The notes under the pieces were generated by a model. That model was given only the letters and a program-made list of their open reading frames with translations, did no database searches and was not told the origin of the DNA. Positions 22,867 through 34,588 of a stretch of 64,000 bases of DNA are shown here, one piece after another; within the stretch, counting starts at the first letter, position 1, and each line of letters opens with the position of its first letter. The stretch is from Artocarpus heterophyllus (taxonomy: Eukaryota; Streptophyta; Magnoliopsida; Rosales; Moraceae): positions 10,036,218 through 10,100,217 of the forward strand of contig CM046327.1 of assembly GCA_025403435.1 (NCBI GenBank). Reading direction: 5' to 3'. The position numbers and the translations under genes were made by a program.

Positions 22867-25338
22867 ATGGGAATCGGTAAGTTATTTCTCTGCGTGATCT
22901 CCATATGTTTGGAGATTCTCTTTCTGTGTGAAACCTCCATGGCCAGTGTTAGAAAAATAGGCAAAATTGGTCCAGGTTATCAATTCTCCCAAATGGATTG
23001 GATTGACAATGATGGCTTGTTTCTTTTGTCCAACAATTCCCAGTTCGCTTTTGGCTTCCAAAAAACTTCTGATGTCACATTGTTTCTTCTGGTCATCGTC
23101 CACATGAAGAATCAGCAAGTGGTTTGGACTGCAAATAAAGGCTCCCCAGTTTCAAATTCTGATAACTTTGTGTTTGATGATAAGGGCATGGTTTACTTGC
23201 AAAAGGGTGGGAGTGTGGTTTGGTCCATGGACACCGGCGGAAGAGGAGCTTCCGCGATGGAAATGCGAGATTCGGGGAATTTGGTTTCGATTGGGGAAGA
23301 TGGCAGTAGCATAATTTGGCAGAGTTTTAGCCATCCAACTGACACTCTTTTATGGGGACAGGACTTTGTGGAAGGGATGAAACTTGTGAGCAATCCGAGC
23401 CCAAAAAACTTGACCTATTTTCTTGAAATTAAGTCCGGCGACATGATTCTCTATGCGGGTTATGAAACCCCGCAGCCGTACTGGTCTATGGGAAAGGATA
23501 ATGGTAAGACCATCAACAAAGGTGGTGGGGTGGTCAGTGTGGCAGCCATAGATGGAAATTCGTGGAAATTCTATGATAAGAACAAGGTCTTGCTTTGGCA
23601 ATTCGTTTTCGCTGACAACACTGGGGATCCTAATGCAACTTGGGTTGCGGTTTTGGGAGATGATGGATTCATCTCTTTCTCTGACCTTCAGTCATCTGGT
23701 GGATCTTCACCAACAAAAATCCCACGTGATGCTTGCAGTACACCGGAGCATTGTGATGCTTATTACGAGTGTTTTCCTGACAGGTGCCAATGCCCTTCGG
23801 GCCTTGGCTCCCTTCCCAATTGCTCACCAGGGCTTGTCTCTCCATGCGATGGTTCTAAGAGCACGTCTACAGAGCTCGTGAATCCCGGGGATGGCCTCTA
23901 CTATTTCGCCCTTGGGTTTGTGTCACCCTCCTCGAAAGGCGACTTAAGTGGCTGCAAAACTTCTTGCCAAAACAATTGCTCATGCCTTGCCTTGTTCTTC
24001 CGAAACAGCACAGGCGAATGTTTCCTTTTTGATGAAGTAGGCAACTTCCAGAACTCTGAAAAAGGCTCTGGCTTTGTTTCATATGTTAAACTCTCAAGCG
24101 ATGGTGGAGGTGGCAGCAGCGGAAACACAGGAGGGGGTGAAAGCAGCCAGAAGCACTTTCCATACGTTGTTATAATTGCTATTGCCACAGTGCTTGTCAT
24201 TTGTATACTACTTTATCTTGGTTATTGCTATCACAAGAGAAAGAAAAAGTTGCCAGAATCCCCTCGTGAGACCTCAGAGGAGGACAATTTCCTTGAGAGC
24301 TTGTCTGGAATGCCCGTCCGTTTCAGCTATATAGATCTTCAAACCGCAACAAACAACTTCTCACAGAAACTTGGGCAAGGAGGGTTTGGCTCAGTTTACC
24401 AAGGGGTTCTCCAAGATGGGACTAGACTTGCTGTGAAGAAGCTGGAAGGAATTGGGCAGGGAAAGAAAGAGTTCCGAGCAGAAGTTAGCATCATTGGCAG
24501 GATCCATCACGTCCACCTTGTCAGGCTCAAGGGCTTTTGCGCGGAAGGAAGCCACCGCCTTCTTGCTTACGAGTTCATGGCAAAAGGGTCTTTAGACAAG
24601 TGGATCTTTAGGAGGAACAAAGAGGATGATCATTTGTTGGATTGGGACACAAGGTACAACATAGCATTGGGAACTGCCAAAGGGCTGGCTTATCTCCATG
24701 AAGACTGCGAAGCTAAGATCATCCACTGTGACATAAAGCCTGAAAATGTCCTCCTCGACGATAATTTCCACGCAAAAGTCTCAGATTTTGGTTTGGCAAA
24801 GCTTATGACACGAGAGCAAAGCCATGTCTTCACCACGCTGAGGGGCACGAGGGGGTACCTCGCGCCAGAATGGATCACAAACTGCGCCATTTCAGAGAAG
24901 AGCGATGTTTATAGCTATGGAATGCTGCTACTTGAGATCATTGGAGGCAGAAAAAACTACGACCCGAGGGAGACCTCAGGGAAATCCCATTTCCCATCTT
25001 ATGCATTCAAGATGCTGGAAGAAGGGAAACTGAGGGAAATCCTGGATTGGAAAGTGGATACCAAAGCAAATGACAACCGTGTTTCCACCGCCATTAAGGT
25101 TGCCTTGTGGTGCATACAAGAAGACATGAGTTTGAGACCATCAATGACCAAAGTGGTCCAAATGCTTCAAGGTCTATGTACTGTTCCAAACCCTCCAACT
25201 TCTTCTCCATTGGGTTCTCGCTTTTACTCAGGTTTCTTAAAGTCAACCAGTGATGAAGGAACGTCCTCGGCGTCGGGCCCTTCGGAGTACAATAGTGATG
25301 CCTATCTCTCTGCAGTTCGTCTTTCAGGTCCAAGATAA
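22867..25338 (+). CDS. SD2-5: G-type lectin S-receptor-like Ser/Thr kinase, SD2-5 type
   Basis: A complete 823-residue intronless receptor kinase of the plasma membrane. In order: a signal peptide (about residues 1-26); a bulb-type lectin region (about 45-170, with QVVWTANKGSPV and IIWQSFSHPTDTLLWGQ); a Cys-rich and PAN-like segment (about 285-405, CQNNCSCLALFF); a Gly/Ser-rich stretch; one transmembrane helix (about 432-454) followed by HKRKKK; and a protein kinase (about 497-770). The kinase has GQGGFGSV near 503-510, the ATP-binding Lys in AVKK at 524, HCDIKPEN with catalytic Asp622, DFG at 640-642 and a PEW activation-loop motif. HCD replaces HRD, so it is a non-RD kinase, a class often linked to innate immune receptors. 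The ligand is unknown. The start follows a CT- and T-rich leader, and the first Met gives a good signal peptide. The gene is convergent with the MATH gene downstream and no lesion is visible. The symbol is by similarity to Arabidopsis At4g32300. Confidence 0.95.
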   Translation: MGIGKLFLCVISICLEILFLCETSMASVRKIGKIGPGYQFSQMDWIDNDGLFLLSNNSQFAFGFQKTSDVTLFLLVIVHMKNQQVVWTANKGSPVSNSDNFVFDDKGMVYLQKGGSVVWSMDTGGRGASAMEMRDSGNLVSIGEDGSSIIWQSFSHPTDTLLWGQDFVEGMKLVSNPSPKNLTYFLEIKSGDMILYAGYETPQPYWSMGKDNGKTINKGGGVVSVAAIDGNSWKFYDKNKVLLWQFVFADNTGDPNATWVAVLGDDGFISFSDLQSSGGSSPTKIPRDACSTPEHCDAYYECFPDRCQCPSGLGSLPNCSPGLVSPCDGSKSTSTELVNPGDGLYYFALGFVSPSSKGDLSGCKTSCQNNCSCLALFFRNSTGECFLFDEVGNFQNSEKGSGFVSYVKLSSDGGGGSSGNTGGGESSQKHFPYVVIIAIATVLVICILLYLGYCYHKRKKKLPESPRETSEEDNFLESLSGMPVRFSYIDLQTATNNFSQKLGQGGFGSVYQGVLQDGTRLAVKKLEGIGQGKKEFRAEVSIIGRIHHVHLVRLKGFCAEGSHRLLAYEFMAKGSLDKWIFRRNKEDDHLLDWDTRYNIALGTAKGLAYLHEDCEAKIIHCDIKPENVLLDDNFHAKVSDFGLAKLMTREQSHVFTTLRGTRGYLAPEWITNCAISEKSDVYSYGMLLLEIIGGRKNYDPRETSGKSHFPSYAFKMLEEGKLREILDWKVDTKANDNRVSTAIKVALWCIQEDMSLRPSMTKVVQMLQGLCTVPNPPTSSPLGSRFYSGFLKSTSDEGTSSASGPSEYNSDAYLSAVRLSGPR

Positions 25339-27609
25339 CAGTTTATCAAGATTAGTTGTTCCTCTTGATGGACTTGTTAGTCGTTTTACACAAATCAATG
25401 TCTTTTTCTTTTTTCCCCCTCATGTTTTTGTATATTTGTTGTGTCACTAAAAATTTTGTAACACTTGGCAAATTACTTGATCTCCATATATGTAGCTTGT
25501 TCAGTTGTTTACGCCTTGTTGCTTGTTCTCTGTAAAAAAATAAAAATAAAAAATAAAAAAAGAGTCATGAATATGAATATTAGATCGAAATTTGCTTCTT
25601 CTTTTTTTTTTTTTTTCCTTTTAATCTTTAATGGAGAACGTAGAAAGCGAATGTGGGGTTCTTCATTTCTAAAGAAACGAGATTCTCATTGTCTTACAAT
25701 GTTATAATAACAATAATAATAATAAAGACTAAATTTGTGAAATTTATGCCAATAATCCAAGGAATACAATGTTATAAGTTATAACATTAAGTGGAAGGAT
25801 TATTGTGTTAAAGAATTTTATGTGGTGCGGAATACTTTCACTACACTAGGAGAAAATAGAGGGTACGGACAAATAAATTTTCTCATTAACCAAACAGAAC
25901 GTGACCTCACAACCAAGTCAGTATTTCAACCTACCTTGAAACCTCAAGATCACAGATAAAGCCATGGCTGATCTGCTTTGCTGACGCACTTCGCAGCCAT
26001 TGTAGGGAATGGACCTACATTGGACATTGGAAAGACGACAGAAAATGGATAAACGACCAATTAAAAAACAAACTCAACATCAAACGATGAACCATTTTTA
26101 TTTTTTGGTGGAAGAACGACTTCTAACAAGAAAAAGGGCAATAGATTATTATCAAAATCGGCAGTGCCGCAGGAAACGACACCAACAATATAAACGACAA
26201 CCATTAATAACGAGAAAATTACAGAAGGGAATTAACCACCCAAAAAAAAACCCTTATACAGTCTAATAGATTTTAGAGAGAAAGAGTAAAATTACATATT
26301 TAGGTTAAAACTAACAAATAATATTTTATTGTTTTAAAATGTATAATAAATAGCACATTATAAGAAATTGAATAATATTTCATGAGAAATTAAGAATCAG
26401 ATCTTAAAATACCTCCACCTCCTTCTTTTCTATGTCTCCACAACTATTTAATTATTAAATATGAATACACTACATATTTTAATTATTTAGTGGCAGCACA
26501 ATTATAATTTTTTTATACAAGAAGGGCGCAATTGATATTTAATGAGAATTTTAGGATTAAAACAAATTTTTAAATTGAGTGGTGGACACAATTAATGCTT
26601 GATAAACTTTTAGGACTAAAAAACTTAATTGTTTTACAATTTGTGTGGGAGCACAATCGATATTTTTTTAAAAATTTAGGATTAAAACTTAATACTTATA
26701 AATTTGAGTGGGAGCACGTGCCGAAAAGGCTCCCTTTGTGTTTGTGAAGAGAACATCACCTCAAACAAGTGAAGTTCTTGTCGTGCTCCACCAATATTAA
26801 TAATGTCAAGAACATTAGGATTTGAACTTTGAAAAAATTACATATTATGTCACGCTTTTAAAACTTATATTTATTTATATCACACTTAAAAAAGTTAATG
26901 CTACACTACTATTTATATTACATGTTAAGTTATACCACAAATAAACATATGTTGTGTTTATAAAAATCAAATATTAAAAGATGGCATTTAAGAAAATTCC
27001 CTTTTTTACTTTTGTACGCTGCCATTATTGGAACATGCTAAAATATTTTCATTTTACATGACCATCTACAACCAGCTGTATAAATAACGTTTATGAAACT
27101 TGCAAGGATGAAGATGAATTTCTTTACGTGTTACAACAGTGAGAAAACCTTTGGCTACTCAATGGTTTTTCCATTCGTAAAGACTAGTACTTTTTATCTG
27201 CTTTCCTCGTAAATGTGCCTGCGTCTGAAAAAAGCCCGGCACTCATGTTCGAAGGATATTAATTTCATTTGCTTTCTGTAAAGTTCACTTCCCTTTACGG
27301 ACCTGTGCGTTTCCTTTGTCAAGTTATAACGACTGGAACATACGAGCATTTTTGTTGAAAGTTCAAGGTCACCTCACAAGAATGAAAAAAAATTTAATTC
27401 ATTTGGGCACTTCCATGCATATGTTTGGCGCATTAGTACATTAATTAATTTGCGAAAATCAAGTCACTCTTATTGTTTCAAATTGTTTGCAATACAAGCA
27501 ACAGTTATAACACTGAACAGAAACAGAAGCAGAAACTAGTACGAAGACCAAACAGCTGATGGTAAGAAATATTCTTTTTTTTATGAATTGAAATACAAAT
27601 ATTACTTCT
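25339..27609. other. Intergenic DNA between convergent genes
   Basis: Holds the 3' untranslated region of the receptor kinase (probably to about 25720) and, on the other strand, that of the MATH gene. Between them is AT-rich DNA with a degenerate repeat of about 60-65 bp (26496-26719). The frame 26009-26266 is basic and Gln-rich and shows no domain; I do not call it. Confidence 0.6.
26496..26719. repeat. Degenerate 60-65 bp tandem repeat
   Basis: Related units start GCGCAATTGATA (26526), ACACAATTAATG (26586) and GCACAATCGATA (26651), each followed by TTTTAGGA(T/C)TAAAA about 25 bp on. Weaker relatives flank them. Confidence 0.55.
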
Positions 27610-29099
27610 TTACAACGCATTGACGACTCCATGGATGGTGACCTCAGCCCCTATAATGGAAGTGTCTTTAACCAAGAAACCCGCGTTCGGGTTCCTGAAG
27701 TAGGCAGTTGTGATAAATCTTGACCAGCCATGCTCCTCGTTCAGGGCATTGAACCAGCGACTACCTATAAGATAATCATGGTTGCTAGAAATTTGATTTA
27801 GGATGCGCAATGTGAACTCCACGTATATTTTGCAGCCTTGAGGAAGGGTTGTTGAATCAGCCAAAGCCAAATAAAGAGAGAGATGAGTACCCGATCCTGC
27901 TCCTTTTCCATTAGGATACAGCCTTATCTTCCTGCAGACAAAGAGAGAGAGAGAGAGAGAGAGACATGAAATGCTTTTTAGTTTTCCCTTGAATGTTAAA
28001 ATAATGTTAAATGCTTCTTTGCCTTCTTTATCATCATGGAATTTCAGAGAGAAAAGTGATAAACATATGACACTTTATAATTTGAAAAAAAGGAGTAAAT
28101 ATTATAGGGATACCACATCTGATCTCCCGCATTGAACTCTTTTGATTCGCTGCATTCTACGCCTAACTTGGAATAGTTGCCAACCTTAAAAGTGTGTTTG
28201 TACACGATAGGATTCTTAATCATTTGCAGACATTCTCCTTGAACACCGGTTCTTTCTTTGCAAACAAACACCTCTGCTCCAAGAACACAAGTATCATCCA
28301 CTAGGAACCCATTACCAGCATCATTCATAGCTTTAAGAGATATGAATTGATCAAAGCCCCATTCTAGCTTCATTTCATGAAAGCGCCGTTCCTTTCCCAC
28401 TTCATCTACAGCAACACAGTTGCAAAACAAGTGTGTGAGAATGAGTTCGATGCTGGCTAAAAGAAAATAAGTATTAACCTCAGAAGGGAAAAATAAGATG
28501 TTGGCAATTAGTATTACACAAAACTAAGTTTGAGGGTGAGTTACCCTGAAGAACCATGTAGTGATCGTTGTTCTGATCAAGCACAAATAACCTGAAAACG
28601 GCGTAAACTTCCCAACCGGTCTCGAGGGAATCCGTTCCTGCCATTGCCAAGTAGAGAGAGAGGTGTTCTTTCACATTTCTGCTCTTGTTTCCATTTGGAT
28701 AGATAACCAAGTTCCTGAGAGCACAGAAGGAGACATGTAAGACCTGACATGAAAGGATAATACACGAAATATGATGAGAAATGTATCGGCAAGAAAATGT
28801 ACCATTTGTAGCCTCCAGCCTTGAATTGACTCGATTCGTATCTCTCTATTGAATTCTTCATTAGCAATGAAAATGAATTTATTTTGACGGTGTAATGTGT
28901 TGGTGATACATCTGAGATTGACCTTGAAACGCCTGCAATTGAGCAAGAACGGTAATAACTAGTGCTTTCACATGTCAATTAATTTCTGAGTGTCCATTTA
29001 TGCTTTGGATATTGTATTTGAAAAGCAAACTCAAACCTACAACTTACCCTCCGGATCATTGAAGACAAGACTGGTCTTGGCAACAGAATCCACACCCAT
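27610..29099 (-). CDS. Double MATH/TRAF-like domain protein, five exons
   Basis: Complete gene on the minus strand. Exons are 29048-29099, 28803-28932, 28545-28714, 28114-28405 and 27610-27931. All introns are GT-AG, and the lengths sum to 966 nt, which is 321 codons plus stop. The protein starts [18 protein letters not shown] and carries two MATH domains: about residues 30-165 ([12 protein letters not shown] ... FKAGGYKW ... [10 protein letters not shown] ... [10 protein letters not shown]) and about 187-312 ([13 protein letters not shown] ... FNAGDQMW ... IRLYPNGKG ... [13 protein letters not shown]). MATH domains are eight-stranded beta-sandwiches that bind peptides; in plants, MATH-only proteins form a large family with mostly unknown partners. 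There is no BTB domain or protease, so this is not a BPM-type CUL3 adaptor. Intron 4 contains a (GA) microsatellite. No lesion is seen. It is convergent with SD2-5. Confidence 0.93.
27942..27964. repeat. (GA)n microsatellite in MATH intron 4
   Basis: About eleven GA units, 11 bp beyond the exon 5 boundary (27931). Confidence 0.85.
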
Positions 29100-29741
29100 T
29101 GCGTCGAATGATCAGTACAAGGTTGGAACAATATCTGAAATGGGGGTTTTCTCTGCTTTTAAAGCTGAAATTGTGATCCTTTGCTTCATGAGGATTGCAT
29201 TTTTTCGGGGAACAAGTATCAATTCTCTGCTTGAAGGTGTTGTGCATATTCTCTTGTTGCCCATGTAATCATTCATGTGGATGAAGGCTAAAAAGTTACA
29301 TGCTTCAAGCCTAAGCTTTTTGTTCTAAAAGAGGATGCATTATTTCTCGTACTAAAGAACTACCCACACAATTGCATATCCTTTGCCCAATCTTAAGACA
29401 ATACCTACTAGGAAAGCTAGATGGTTATGCTTAGATGACAGGTAGGGGCATAATTTTCTATATACCCATATATTTTTTATTAAGAGAAAAAGACAAGTTA
29501 ACTAACAGAGATAAAGCGAGTCCACCTCCAAGAGATGAAAGGAAAATGTCACAATAAAGCTCCAAAATCAGCAAACATCCTCAAACAAAAACCAAAACAC
29601 CAATGTTCTTTCTTGGATTGCAGCTCACAAAAGAAAATCCAATGACAAAACATTTACATTCTTCTTCCACGAATTGCCCACTGAATTCATTCATATATTT
29701 GTTACACGTTTAATAAATAATTTCAAAAACAACAACACACA
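29100..29741. other. Upstream region of the MATH gene
   Basis: Likely promoter and 5' leader of the minus-strand MATH gene. No other gene is seen; the overlapping frames on both strands are shadows of the exon or lack domains. Confidence 0.5.
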
Positions 29742-30200
29742 TCAAAAAGAAGAAGAACCAACAACACACCGATGAATAACATGATCCATTAAATACCTGC
29801 ATTTTTTACAAACATAGCGAGAGGAAGAAATCAACATATCAACAGGCAGCCTTTTTCTGGATAACATTAAAAACAATGCATCAATAAGTGAGTTGTTCCA
29901 ATATGAAGTGGCCCCATAAGATCCTAATCCGTTATAACTTAAGTCTATAGCTTCTTTGTTTCTTCCACACAACTGATGAGAGCAGTTTTCTTTCCGAACA
30001 CAACCCTCAAGCCAGGATGACAAGTTAAGATAAACTGATAAACATTCACTAGCAATAATGGATGACAAGTTAAGATAAACTGATAAACATTCACTAGCAA
30101 TAATGTGTGCAAAGAAAACTTTTCAAGTCAAAATCATCACTAAGCTTTTCAACAAGAAGCGGTAGGTGCTTCAAAAGAGACCACCCATTTTCGAATCGAT
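29742..30200 (-). pseudogene. Unrecognised coding-like remnant with 45-bp duplication
   Basis: The minus strand shows non-AT-biased reading frames: HALLYRFENGWSLLKHLPLLVEKL near 30200-30110, then after a frame change ASECLSVYLNLSSWLEGCVRK through YVCKKCRYLMDHVIHRCVV to 29742. An exact 45-bp tandem duplication (30015-30104) sits at the junction, repeating the ASECLSVYLNLSS segment. I do not recognise the family. It lies just downstream of the PSMG4-like last exon on the same strand and could be an exon of a decayed neighbour or merely 3' untranslated sequence. Confidence 0.3.
30015..30104. repeat. Exact 45-bp tandem duplication
   Basis: Units 30015-30059 and 30060-30104 are identical by eye (GGATGACAAGTTAAGATAAA...). 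The length keeps a reading frame. Confidence 0.9.
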
Positions 30201-30228
30201 ATAATAAAGCATGTATACTCATTAAAAG

Positions 30229-31731
30229 CTATGATGATGATGAGGCCTCTGATCTTGGCCTTGTATAACTGAGACTGATTAGCTTTTGCACCAACATCTT
30301 CTCAGCCTCTGCCTAAAATTCCATAAAATCCAACCAAAAAAAAAAAAAAGATAAATGACGAACAAGATTATTATTATTATTATTATTTTGAGTAAATAAT
30401 CTTTGATAGAACCTATTAATAATGAAGCGCTAAAGTGGTACCAACCCAATAAAGATTGACACAGTGTTATTACAGAAACAAAACCAATTAAATGAAACAT
30501 ATTAAAGAAAGAAAAAAATTATTTTAAAGATCCGCAATTGAACTTCTATGAAGATGCGAAAGAGAAATTGGACCTCAAGCAGAGGAGAGTTCTTGGGGAT
30601 ATTGGAAGCCAGAATTACATGGAGACCTTTGGTTCTTGGGGATACTTTGCTTAGTTGGCAGGAATATGTTAGTTTGAGGTGCAATAGAATACGTATGGTC
30701 CGGTTTTCTGAGTAGCTGATGATGTTTTAATGTGATCTGATAGCCTTTTGTTTTGATAGATGACTTTTGGTTTGTAATTTTTATTTCTTTAATTTTCAAT
30801 GCATTTCTTATCCATCTAAATTTTGCATTTTCTCATTTCATCAATGAACATAAAAAAATTACATGGAGACCACTCTTTGACACTGCTATTAAAACATATA
30901 AAGTAACTTGTTAAGGGCATCATCAAATTCAGGTGATGATGATGACTATGATGATAAGTTAAAAAAAAAAAAAAAAAATCAAAATACCCATTCGTCGAGC
31001 AATGCCTGATGCTGCTGTATTATCGGATGCCCTACCAAGCACGCTACTCACAGTTCATTATTCCTCTGCATTGCTTCCAAATTTCCAATCCATCAAAAGT
31101 CTTACATGGATAATTTGAAACAATACTCAATTTAGGGTTCAAGGTTTAGAATTAAAAAATAGCATAAAAAATCATTCAGGGTTGGGGTTTAATTTTATTG
31201 AAAAAAATATCAATTAGCGTTTAGGTTTAGGGTAAAAAAATCAAATTGTAGGGAACATAGTTCCAATTTTCAATCGATAAAATTTTTAAGTCCACATTTT
31301 CAATCGATAGGATTCTTGATTCCACATTTTCAATCGATTGAATTGTTAAAACAAGAAATTAGGCAAAAAAAAAAAAAAAACTGAATTAGTTTACTTACAT
31401 GTTGAGTTAGCGCTGATACGGACAAATGCCCAAATTTCGCAGAGTTGCAACCAATCCAAGCATATATTTGGAGAAAAAAAATCCTTTTTTTTTTTAACTT
31501 TTCTTTCTTGTTATCAAGTAATGAGAAAGACAAACTCTAAGAAAGAGAGAACAAAAGAGTTGGTGAAATGCAGTAGAGATACTGGACCTGCTTGGGAAGG
31601 CTAATGATCTGAAAGTAAATGATAACATTGTAGACGGATTCGCTGAAGCAAGTCACTGGAAAGGTGTCGTTTGGCGGCTGATCGTCGTCAGAAATTTGGG
31701 CTGAGCAAAGAGCTGAGTTCATAGCTTCCAT
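30229..31731 (-). pseudogene. Proteasome assembly chaperone 4 (PSMG4/PAC4)-like gene, damaged
   Basis: Five exons can be placed on the minus strand: 31588-31731, 31399-31467, 30988-31065, 30574-30644 and 30229-30312. Together they give MEAMNSALCSAQ..., YFQIISLPKQ, IYAWIGCNSAKFGHLSVSALTQH, SSVLGRASDNTAASGIARRM, KGLHVILASNIPKNSPLLE and AEAEKMLVQKLISL. This matches plant PAC4, a small chaperone that pairs with PAC3 in assembling the 20S proteasome alpha-ring. Two lesions are visible. The dinucleotide before exon 2 is AA (31468-31469) instead of AG. Exon 3 lacks one base near the codons before VSSVLG, so the 446-nt sum is one short of a multiple of three. The other splice sites look normal. It may be a pseudogene, or the lesions may be sequencing errors. 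The 1-kb gap to the divergent APX6-like gene could be a shared promoter. Confidence 0.72.
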
Positions 31732-32777
31732 CTCTCTGCTCTCTTGTATAGCTGTTTAGGAAGGGGGTTAGAACTCAAACGATGAAACGGGACTGAAGGC
31801 AGCAGGAGGAAGAAGGGAAAGAAAATGATGACAAAACATATGTCGTGTTCACATCACAGTTGATTCTTGAAATTTTCGTTTCATTCTATAATCAAATTTA
31901 GTTCTAGAATTTTAAGTTTAAAAACAGTAAGAGTTTTAATAATATATTGTTATTTGTTAGAGTTTATATTGATAATGAGTTAAAACTCACAAAAACTAAT
32001 TTTTGAAAAAAATATATATATATTTTTTATAATTAACACAATCCAACAAGGGATTAACAAAAAATATGTTGTGAGTTTTGTAAAAGTGAAAAATAATAAT
32101 ATATTCAAATAAATTAATATTTGTTTTAAAAAATAAATCTAAATTTTAAAGCAATCAAAAACTTAAAAATATCCCAGCAATAAAACAAATATTTTCCTTT
32201 TTTTCTTTACCATTTTTCCTTTATCTCTTCCTTTGTCTTTTGCTTTTCTGTCATGTTTCTCTCTCCTCTAATTTTTTTGTACTTTTCTATCAAAAAAATC
32301 TTTTTTATCTTATATTATAATTTATTTTTTATAAAATTATAAATTTTGTTATTAATAAATAATATATATTTTAAGTTGGGTTGTATTATTTTGTAAAGTT
32401 ATAACCTGATATAGTTTAATAGAATTGCTATAAAGAGGACAACAAGTAAGATTTTGTGTAATAATTTTCATCATGTGTTTTATGATTATTTGTCATGGAG
32501 AAAAGAACAGCATGCTCTTTCGAAGAAGCACATTTTTAGGACTATGCTTTGATTGCTCTTTCTAAAACTATACATTTAATTTAAAAATATAATTTATTAA
32601 ATTTCCAAATTATTCACGATTCTTCTTTAATAAAAAGGGTGAATTATTTTCTCTGTTGTATTGGAGGACTAGGAAAAAAATTTTCCCAACTTTGCAGCCG
32701 AAAAAAAAATTTCCACTTTGTGTAGAGTCAAGTGAAGAAACCCAATCAGAATATTCGTCCGTCCATCACAATGACAG
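31732..32777. promoter_or_regulatory. Divergent intergenic region between PSMG4-like and APX6-like genes
   Basis: A 1.05-kb spacer between head-to-head genes. AT-rich, with no reading frame of note; a single defining TATA box cannot be chosen. A bidirectional promoter is inferred from layout only. Confidence 0.35.
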
Positions 32778-34540
32778 ATGGCTTCGTCCATGCCCTTCTT
32801 CCCACCTCTCGCCGCCGCTCCACCACCGTCTTTCCTCCGCCGCACATTCAAAGTTCCCGCCGAATCTGTCGGCTCCTCAACTTCTTCTTCCATCAAATTT
32901 GGCGCCACTTCTACTACCAGAGCCTCTTATCCTGGGGCCACCAACAACCATGTCTCCGGTAACTCTTTAATCTCTCTTTTATCTCACCTTCGCTCTCGCA
33001 AAATGACAATGAATGGAAGAAAATGAGAAAAATATTTTTTTGGGATTTTCTTCAGTCTTCAGGGCAATTCTTAAGTTAAATCTGAAATTTTGCATTGAAA
33101 TTTCTCACAGAAGTAAATCATGATCATTCTTGGAACAGAAGGGGACTGGTATTTTCCGCTTAATTGTTGTTCCTTCTTCCTTTATGCCATTCCTAGGACA
33201 ACGTTGTTGCAAAAGCAGCAGAGTAAGTTGAACAAAAAAAAAAAAAAGTGTTTTTGGTTGCCTTAATATGGTGATGTTCATTAATTTGTATTAATTAACA
33301 TAACCCATTTCCGTTTTCATTTTCAGGAAGTTTGTCATAACGTTCTTTTGAGGTTTTATATTTCGAATTTAAGTTGACACTTGCTATTTGTGTCAGGTAA
33401 TGAAGGATGAGATTAGGAAAGTCGTCCCTAAGGGCAGGGCTGCTGGTGTACTCCGTTTGGTTTTTCATGATGCTGGAACCTTTGAGATCACTAATTCAGG
33501 TATCTATTTTCTACGCAAACGATATTGCTCTTCTTTGTTCGCAATTTGAGATCTTTTCCTTTGCAAATATAAATTTTGTTTCCTGGTCAAAGAGCAAAGA
33601 AACAGCCTATAAGCCTCCCTAGTCAGAAAGGACTGGATGCTACTAGTGAGACTCAAGATGAGTATGACCAAAATTAAACTACCCTCTTGCTACCCTACTA
33701 AGATTTATAAAGATTTTGCAGTTTCACCGCAGGCGGAATTAACGGCTCTATTAGATTCGAACTTGAGAGAGCTGAAAATATTGGTCTTAAATGCCCTTTA
33801 AAGGCATGCTCTCTCTCTTTTTTCTCTGCACAAAGTTTGTTCTGCCTTGTTTGATTCTTATCTATAGTTAAATCCTGAGTAGATACATTTTTGTTTACAT
33901 TGTAGAGAAAGCAAATACTGAAGTGGATGCAGCAATACAACCAGGTTTTTATCCTCTGAAAGTGCAGCTAGAAAAGGTTTTCGGACGTATGAATGGTTAA
34001 GAGTGTCACACTTGTACATGCTTATTTTCCTTGATTAGTATCTTGGGCAGACATGATTGCTGTAGCTGGAGCTGACAGTGTCTCTATGCGGAGGTCCAAC
34101 GATCCTCGTTGTATTGGGCAGGCTAGATTCAACGTAAGAGGTTTGCTTTTGACCATTTTAATCCTATATTGCGTAAATGTCAATACTGTATCAATTTGGT
34201 TTTGACAAGTTTAACTTTCTTTGTGGCACTAGATTTGATGAGCATCTAGACCAAATACTTCTCTAAATTGCGTTTAATTAGACAATAACTCAGTGGTGAT
34301 ATGATGAAAATCTGGTGCTGCAGGGAGCCTGATCCTGAAGGGAAACTTCCTCAAGAAACTCAGAATGCCTCCGCTTTGAAACAAGGCTTTCAGAGAAAAG
34401 GCTTATCGTGAGTTTATATATAGCTAATTGTCACTTTTCCTCATACATATGCTCTGTATGCAGATGTTATTGTGATCTTGAGCATGGTCATAATAATTGC
34501 TAATCGCATGTACTATATTCATGGGTTTTTTTTTTTTGGG

Positions 34541-34588
34541 TGGTTGGGGGGGGGGGGTGTGTGTTTGTGTGGCGGGAGGGGGAGGGTG
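34541..34588 (+). repeat. G-rich tract with quadruplex potential
   Basis: A poly-T run is followed by about twelve consecutive G, GT repeats and GGGAGGGGGAGGG within APX6-pseudogene intron 7. At least four G-runs of three or more are present. Intronic quadruplex formation is possible but untested. Confidence 0.6.

Noticed and set aside
26009..26266. 85-residue Gln/Arg/Lys-rich frame
   Set aside because: No domain, AT-driven codon content, and isolated between the 3' ends of two convergent genes.
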